Shown: in pieces, positions 60,214 through 64,000 of the stretch
How the letters are laid out: each line of letters starts with the position of its first letter
Position numbering within the stretch: position 1 is the stretch's first letter
Assembly (NCBI GenBank): GCA_900215285.1
Contig: OCMG01000004.1
Location: 2,588,001 to 2,652,000 of the forward strand
Length of the DNA stretch: 64,000 nucleotides
DNA from: Ensifer adhaerens
GTDB taxonomy: Bacteria; Pseudomonadota; Alphaproteobacteria; Rhizobiales; Rhizobiaceae
Direction of reading: 5' to 3'
The notes under the pieces: generated by a model
Databases searched by the model: none
What the model saw: only the letters and a program-made list of their open reading frames with translations
Told to the model about the DNA's origin: nothing
Position numbers and translations under genes: made by a program

Positions 60214-61500
60214 ATGTTTGATCTCCTCATCAAAAACGCCAACCTTCCCGATGGCCGCTCCGGCATCGATATCGCCGTCAACGGCGGCAAGATCGCAGCC
60301 GTGGAGGCGGGCATCACGGCGGAGGCGGGCGAGGTGATCGATGCGACGGGCAGGCTCGTTTCGCCGCCGTTCGTCGATCCGCATTTTCACATGGATGCGA
60401 CGCTGTCGCTCGGCCTGCCGCGGATGAATGTCTCCGGCACGCTGCTGGAAGGCATTCAGCTTTGGGGCGAGCTTCGGCCGATGCTGACGAAGGAGGCTTT
60501 GGTCGAGCGGGCGCTGCGCTATTGCGATCTCGCGGTCACACAAGGCCTTCTCTATATCCGCAGCCATGTCGACACGTCCGATCCCCGGCTGGTGACAGCG
60601 GAAGCGATGATCGAGGTGCGCGAGCGGGTGAAGCCGTATATCGACCTGCAGCTCGTCGCCTTCCCGCAGGATGGCTATTATCGTGCGGCGGATGGTGTGA
60701 AATCGCTGGAGCGGGCGCTGGACATGGGGCTCGACATCGTGGGCGGCATCCCGCATTTCGAGCGGACGATGGAGGAGGGCGGGCAGTCGCTGGCAGCGCT
60801 CTGCCGGATCGCCGCCGAGCGCGGCCTACCGGTCGATATCCATTGCGACGAGACGGACGATCCGATGTCGCGCCATATCGAGCGGCTGGCAGCGGAGACG
60901 GTGCGCTTCGGCCTGCAGGGGCGCGTTGCGGGATCGCATCTCACCTCGATGCATTCGATGGACAATTACTATGTCTCGAAGCTCATTCCGCTGATGGCGG
61001 AAGCGAAGATCAACGTGATCCCGAACCCGCTGATCAACATCATGCTGCAGGGCCGGCACGACACCTATCCGAAGCGGCGCGGCATGACGCGGGTCAAGGA
61101 GTTGATGGAAGCCGGTCTCAACGTCTCCTTCGGGCACGATTGCGTGATGGACCCCTGGTACAACATGGGTTCCGGCGACATGCTGGAAGTCGGCCACATG
61201 GCGATCCATGTGGCACAGATGGCCGGCATCGAGGACAAGAAGAAGATCTTCGAGTGCCTGACCGTCAATTCCGCCAAGACGATGGGCATCGAGGGCTACG
61301 GGATCGAGAAGGGCGCCAAGGCCGATTTCGTCATCCTGCAGGCGCGGGATGCTGCGGAAGCACTGCGGCTCAAGGCCAATCGGCTCTTTGTGATCAAGGG
61401 CGGCAGGACGATTGCGAAGACCGCACCGCGCGTCAGCGACCTCTTTATCGAGGGACGGCCGGCAGCCGTGGATGGGGCGGAATACGCGCCGAAAATCTGA
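60214..61500 (+). CDS. codA: Cytosine deaminase-like amidohydrolase
   Basis: A 428-residue metal-dependent amidohydrolase close in size and sequence plan to E. coli CodA. Metal ligands are in FVDPHFHMDATLS (HxH), VDIHCDETDDPMS (His and Glu), GSHLTSMHSMDNYY, and FGHDCVMDPWYNMGSGD (Asp). The middle QLVAFPQDGYYRAADGVKSL contains a family Gln. CodA turns cytosine or related rings into uracil and ammonia; isoguanine or creatinine-like substrates are known in close relatives. ATG 60214 is used; the upstream frame to 60151 lacks family sequence. Confidence 0.85.
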   Translation: MFDLLIKNANLPDGRSGIDIAVNGGKIAAVEAGITAEAGEVIDATGRLVSPPFVDPHFHMDATLSLGLPRMNVSGTLLEGIQLWGELRPMLTKEALVERALRYCDLAVTQGLLYIRSHVDTSDPRLVTAEAMIEVRERVKPYIDLQLVAFPQDGYYRAADGVKSLERALDMGLDIVGGIPHFERTMEEGGQSLAALCRIAAERGLPVDIHCDETDDPMSRHIERLAAETVRFGLQGRVAGSHLTSMHSMDNYYVSKLIPLMAEAKINVIPNPLINIMLQGRHDTYPKRRGMTRVKELMEAGLNVSFGHDCVMDPWYNMGSGDMLEVGHMAIHVAQMAGIEDKKKIFECLTVNSAKTMGIEGYGIEKGAKADFVILQARDAAEALRLKANRLFVIKGGRTIAKTAPRVSDLFIEGRPAAVDGAEYAPKI

Positions 61501-61826
61501 GGGACCAGGCCTTCGGTGCCTACCTGCGCCTCCTCAGCCTCGACTTCATCGTTATAGACCGCCCTGTGCTGCACCGAAACCACGGGCGCCCTGGGCGCAT
61601 TGCCTTCGGCAAGCGCCGGACTGGCCAACAACGACATCGTCGCCGCAAGAACCCGCTTGAGACTCTTGTTTCCCCTCTGCGCCTGACATTGGTCGTCGAG
61701 TTCATCCTGGGATCGGATTTTCTGTTTCCCGGTGACCCTTTGCCAAGGCCTTGACATGCACTTGATGCACCATTCCGGGATTGCAAGACAAAACGAGTTC
61801 TGGAGCCCGCCAAGGTCGTGCCCAAC

Positions 61827-61856
61827 AAAAAAGCGGCGGCCTGAGGCCACCGCTTT
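61827..61856 (-). terminator. Terminator of the Ala-rich protein gene
   Basis: A twelve-pair stem (AAAGCGGCGGCC / GGCCACCGCTTT, with G-T) and a three-base loop, followed by six T residues on the minus strand, lies 25 bases past the stop at 61881. Confidence 0.85.
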
Positions 61857-61880
61857 CCATTCCGATGCACTGCCGAAAGC

Positions 61881-62417
61881 TCAGGCGCGGAAGTAGGTCG
61901 TTGTCGTACCCGTGTTCTGACCACTGTTTTCCATGTACTTTGCAGTGGCGGCCTGCGCTGCGGCTGCAGACGGCTGGGCTGCGGCCTGTGTCTTGCTCGA
62001 ATCCGGCGTCGAAACCTTTGCCAGCATGGAAGCGTGAAGCTTCGACATGGACTGGTTGTAGGCGTGTTGCTTTTCGAAGACCGTTTCCTTGTGAGCTGGC
62101 TTTTTCTGCGTCGCCTGGGTGGACTGTGTCGTCTCGACGCTCTTGGCGTTTGCTGCGGCCTTGGTGGAGGTCGTTGCGCCGGCTGCTGCGGTGGCTGCCG
62201 TCGCGCTCGCTGCCGTTGCGGCGGCGGCGCCTGCCTTTGCAGTGGCGTCGTCGTTGGCAACCTGCTTGCCCGATACCTTGGCGAGCTTGTCGGCGTCGAC
62301 CTTGGCCTGCTGCTTGTTATGAGCGAGCTGCGCCTGGACCGCCTGCTGGGTCTTGCTGAGCTCGCGGCCCTTCTTTTCGGCTACGGGGGCAGAGGCGTAA
62401 TTGTTTGAAACTTGCAT
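61881..62417 (-). CDS. Ala-rich protein of unknown function
   Basis: A 178-residue protein beginning MQVSNNYASAPVAEKKGREL. The first 50 and last 60 residues are ordinary helical-looking sequence; the middle is an Ala-rich stretch (GAAAATAASATAATAAAGAT). There is no signal peptide and no family I know. A strong terminator follows, so it is expressed as its own unit. The C-terminus TGTTTTYFRA and a short repeat of Ala, Gln and Thr suggest a disordered, structural or secreted protein. Confidence 0.6.
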   Translation of the reverse strand: MQVSNNYASAPVAEKKGRELSKTQQAVQAQLAHNKQQAKVDADKLAKVSGKQVANDDATAKAGAAAATAASATAATAAAGATTSTKAAANAKSVETTQSTQATQKKPAHKETVFEKQHAYNQSMSKLHASMLAKVSTPDSSKTQAAAQPSAAAAQAATAKYMENSGQNTGTTTTYFRA

Positions 62418-62682
62418 TATCGAGACCTTTCTTTTCCGCGCGCGTCATTTCCTCAAACGAGGCGGCCGGAGGTTGCCTTCTGTTTTACCGGGCAGTCTTT
62501 TCTGCGGGAGCCGCCCCATCTACCCGTCGATGCGGGCGGCTGATCTTTTGAAAGTCATTTCACTTCGGTTCTAGCGGTCATTCTCGAATTTAGGTTCAAT
62601 TCAAAAGTTAGAATTTTATCCTTCTGTCGTTTTTCCTGCGTTTTGCTTCGTTTTTTCCTGGGCAATCAAGAAATAGTCCGCA
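62418..62682. other. Gap between the Ala-rich and the 90-residue protein genes
   Basis: About 265 AT-richer bases, probably with the promoter of the Ala-rich gene. Nothing else was recognised. Confidence 0.4.
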
Positions 62683-62955
62683 TTACTTGAGTGCTGTCGA
62701 AGGGCCACGCTTGAGATGTTCTTCGTAAGCTGTGTGCGCTACCCGAAAGGGCACGCCGGTGCCCGGAGCCTTGGGGTTCGCCGCCAGCTCGAAAAGCTGG
62801 CTCTGCAGGCTGTACTTGTCATTGTAGTAGGGTGTGTCGCGATGAGCCTCGGCGACATTTGCGGTGGCGGCCTGCAGGTTGAAAGCGCCGTTCTGCGCCT
62901 GGATCTTGCGGCCTTCCGGAAAGTAGGGTGGCATAAAGCCTGAAACCTGGGGCAT
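62683..62955 (-). CDS. Small protein of unknown function (90 residues)
   Basis: A 90-residue protein beginning MPQVSGFMPPYFPEGRKIQA, with no membrane segment or known motif. It has a balanced composition with aromatic residues (DTPYYNDKYSLQSQLFELAA), so it could be folded. It is in the same direction as the Ala-rich protein gene 265 bases downstream of it. An alternative ATG at residue 8 is possible. Confidence 0.5.
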   Translation of the reverse strand: MPQVSGFMPPYFPEGRKIQAQNGAFNLQAATANVAEAHRDTPYYNDKYSLQSQLFELAANPKAPGTGVPFRVAHTAYEEHLKRGPSTALK

Positions 62956-63351
62956 CGCGTCTTTCTCCCGGGAGAATGGCGATGTCGTGCCTTCTTCTTA
63001 TGCTCTCGCCTGTCTCCTTGAGCCGGTTCTACAAGCAAGGCGCAAAGAGGCGCTGAAAAGGATCATTACAATTTGAGCGATCCTTTCGATTTTCCAGGCA
63101 ACCTCGGAAAGTGGCCCTGAAGGTGTCCTCCACCAGCACGCTCTGCTGCACCGACAGACGCGGCAAGGCGAATGGAGGATGGGCGAGGCCGCGATCGGAT
63201 TCCGGACAGGGTTCAGCTTCGACTTGCGACCGGCGCCCAGGATTTCGGCAAAATCCGCTCAAATGCGATGAAAAGGATTCACTCTGATTTCATCCGAAAG
63301 ATCTAAAATTCGACAACACGGTGTTGAAATATAAAGGATTTTATATTCATC
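62956..63351. other. Divergent region between two small-protein genes
   Basis: About 395 bases with no gene. It should carry promoters for the 90-residue protein (minus strand) and the 101-residue protein (plus strand). Similar words AAAAGGATCATTAC (63056) and AAAAGGATTCACTC (63271) occur near its two ends, which may be a shared control sequence or chance. The stretch 63290-63350 is AT-rich. Confidence 0.45.
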
Positions 63352-63657
63352 ATGGCCATAGAAACCGTTTCAGGCGTGCATGGGACCGCGCGCGACATTC
63401 AGAGCGAGGCTGCGGACCGGTTTGCCGTCCGGCAAATGAGTGTCATGCAGGAGATCATACAAGGTCGCAACACGGCGCAACGCGCGTTTGTCGACTCGCA
63501 TCCGGATACGCGACAAGCCTTCGAAAGCGTCATCAATGCCCTGTTTGCCCAGGGCAGTTCACATGCCAACGAGGCAGCCCGCATTGCAGCGACGGTGCAG
63601 GAAATGCGCAGCGCGGCCAAGGCGTATCAGGAAAATTCGGCCGTCAGCAAAAAGTAG
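63352..63657 (+). CDS. Small helical protein of unknown function (101 residues)
   Basis: A 101-residue protein beginning MAIETVSGVHGTARDIQSEA and almost fully helical by composition, with regular Ala, Gln and charged residues (ANEAARIAATVQEMRSAAKA). It has no signal peptide or known motif. It is divergent from the 90-residue gene and converges with the deaminase gene with a gap of 12 bases. Confidence 0.55.
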   Translation: MAIETVSGVHGTARDIQSEAADRFAVRQMSVMQEIIQGRNTAQRAFVDSHPDTRQAFESVINALFAQGSSHANEAARIAATVQEMRSAAKAYQENSAVSKK

Positions 63658-63669
63658 CCTGATCTGGGA

Positions 63670-64000
63670 TCAACCCCAGAAGCCCTCATGAACCTTTGCA
63701 GCTTCTTCCACGAGGATCGGGCCGATGACCTCGACCTTGCGCTGGCCGGCCGCGAAGACGATCTCGCAAGGTAGATCCAGTGTCGGATTTTCCGGGTGAT
63801 TGCCGGTGATTTCCTTTAGATGCTTTTCCGTCATCCCATAGACGCAGCGCTTCAGTCCGGTCCAGTAGATGGCTCCGGCGCACATGGCGCAGGGTTCTGC
63901 CGACGTGTAGATCGTGCATTCCTTGAGAAGGTCATGCGGCAAGGTCGTGGAGGCACGGGTCATCAGCACGCGCTCGGCATGGCCGGTCATGTCGTGATCC
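63670..64000 (-). CDS. Nucleoside deaminase (guanine deaminase / tadA-like), 5' end outside the window
   Basis: The C-terminal part of a zinc-dependent cytidine-deaminase-fold enzyme. The first metal motif is visible near the window edge (DMTGHAERVLM, with HAE) and the second is SAEPCAMCAGAIYWTGLKRC (PCxxC). The remaining segment VYGMTEKHLKEITGNHPENP and ENPTLDLPCEIVFAAGQRKV is closer to guanine deaminase (GuaD) of the nucleoside deaminase family than to TadA. About the first third of the protein is missing. No stop interrupts the frame to the edge. Confidence 0.88.
   Translation of the reverse strand, partial: DHDMTGHAERVLMTRASTTLPHDLLKECTIYTSAEPCAMCAGAIYWTGLKRCVYGMTEKHLKEITGNHPENPTLDLPCEIVFAAGQRKVEVIGPILVEEAAKVHEGFWG

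Noticed and set aside
61296..61850. Minus-strand frame with a signal-like segment (VLAATMSLLASPALAEG) overlapping the 3' end of the amidohydrolase gene
   Set aside because: Overlaps a certain gene by about 200 bases and lacks a ribosome site. Could be a decayed exported protein, but support is too thin.

Overview
The window looks like chromosomal DNA of a member of the Rhizobiales, most probably the Rhizobiaceae. This rests on protein content and arrangement: the general amino acid permease locus aapJQMP divergent from metC, a PopZ-type polar protein, TrmFO, two DUF1127 microproteins, an alpha-r14/NfeR1-like small RNA between those microproteins and a tRNA-Leu/tig pair, RIME-like mosaic repeats, and a gene run hisI, folE, NifU-like, yidD, thrS. 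Base composition is GC-rich throughout, apart from two short AT-richer genes. No prophage, insertion sequence or CRISPR array was seen. The first CDS (SecF part) and the last CDS (nucleoside deaminase) run off the window.

Layout. 1-2.8 kb: the SecF end of the Sec accessory translocase, followed by homologues of the mitochondrial complex I assembly factors NDUFAF3 and NDUFAF6. 2.8-7.6 kb: trmFO, two DUF1127 genes, the sRNA, tRNA-Leu and trigger factor. 7.6-15.2 kb: nitroreductase and flavin reductase genes, a tandemly duplicated tRNA-Glu, an M15-type lipoprotein, gloA, a double cold-shock protein translationally coupled to a DUF192 protein, tRNA-Pro, an NDUFS4 homologue and tRNA-Arg. 15.4-21.4 kb: aapP, aapM, aapQ and aapJ, then divergent metC. 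21.4-26.6 kb: a flavin monooxygenase, an NDUFS6-like zinc protein, a puuA/puuB pair and an alpha/beta hydrolase. 26.6-35.2 kb: enoyl-CoA hydratase, cysE, a YqjI-like PadR regulator with three identical upstream palindromes, sseA, alaX, cysK, a DJ-1 family protein and photolyase. 35.3-37.9 kb: Lrp regulator divergent from arginase and ornithine cyclodeaminase. 38-40.5 kb: poorly coding DNA, small membrane proteins, tRNA-Cys and tRNA-Asn. 40.5-51.2 kb: pcm, tolC, a lipoprotein, S-formylglutathione hydrolase, a SulP transporter, rluC, HAD hydrolase, ATP12, an AT-rich orphan membrane protein and popZ. 51.2-60 kb: patatin, hisI, folE, NifU-like and yidD (yidD flanked by two RIME-like repeats), a repeat-rich 1 kb stretch, a toxin-antitoxin pair with an AT-rich third gene, and thrS. 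60-64 kb: cytosine deaminase-like amidohydrolase, three small unrecognised proteins and the deaminase.

Themes. Nitrogen and amino acid use recurs: broad amino acid uptake by Aap, methionine and cysteine metabolism through metC, cysE, cysK and sseA, putrescine catabolism, and arginine to proline through arginase and ornithine cyclodeaminase. Respiratory-complex biogenesis also recurs: homologues of NDUFAF3, NDUFAF6, NDUFS4, NDUFS6 and ATP12 lie in this one window, dispersed over five transcription units. The items most worth following up are the triple anti-Shine-Dalgarno sRNA, the PadR/YqjI-like gene with its three CGATATATC sites, the inserted toxin-antitoxin islet and the cluster of small orphan proteins near the right end.
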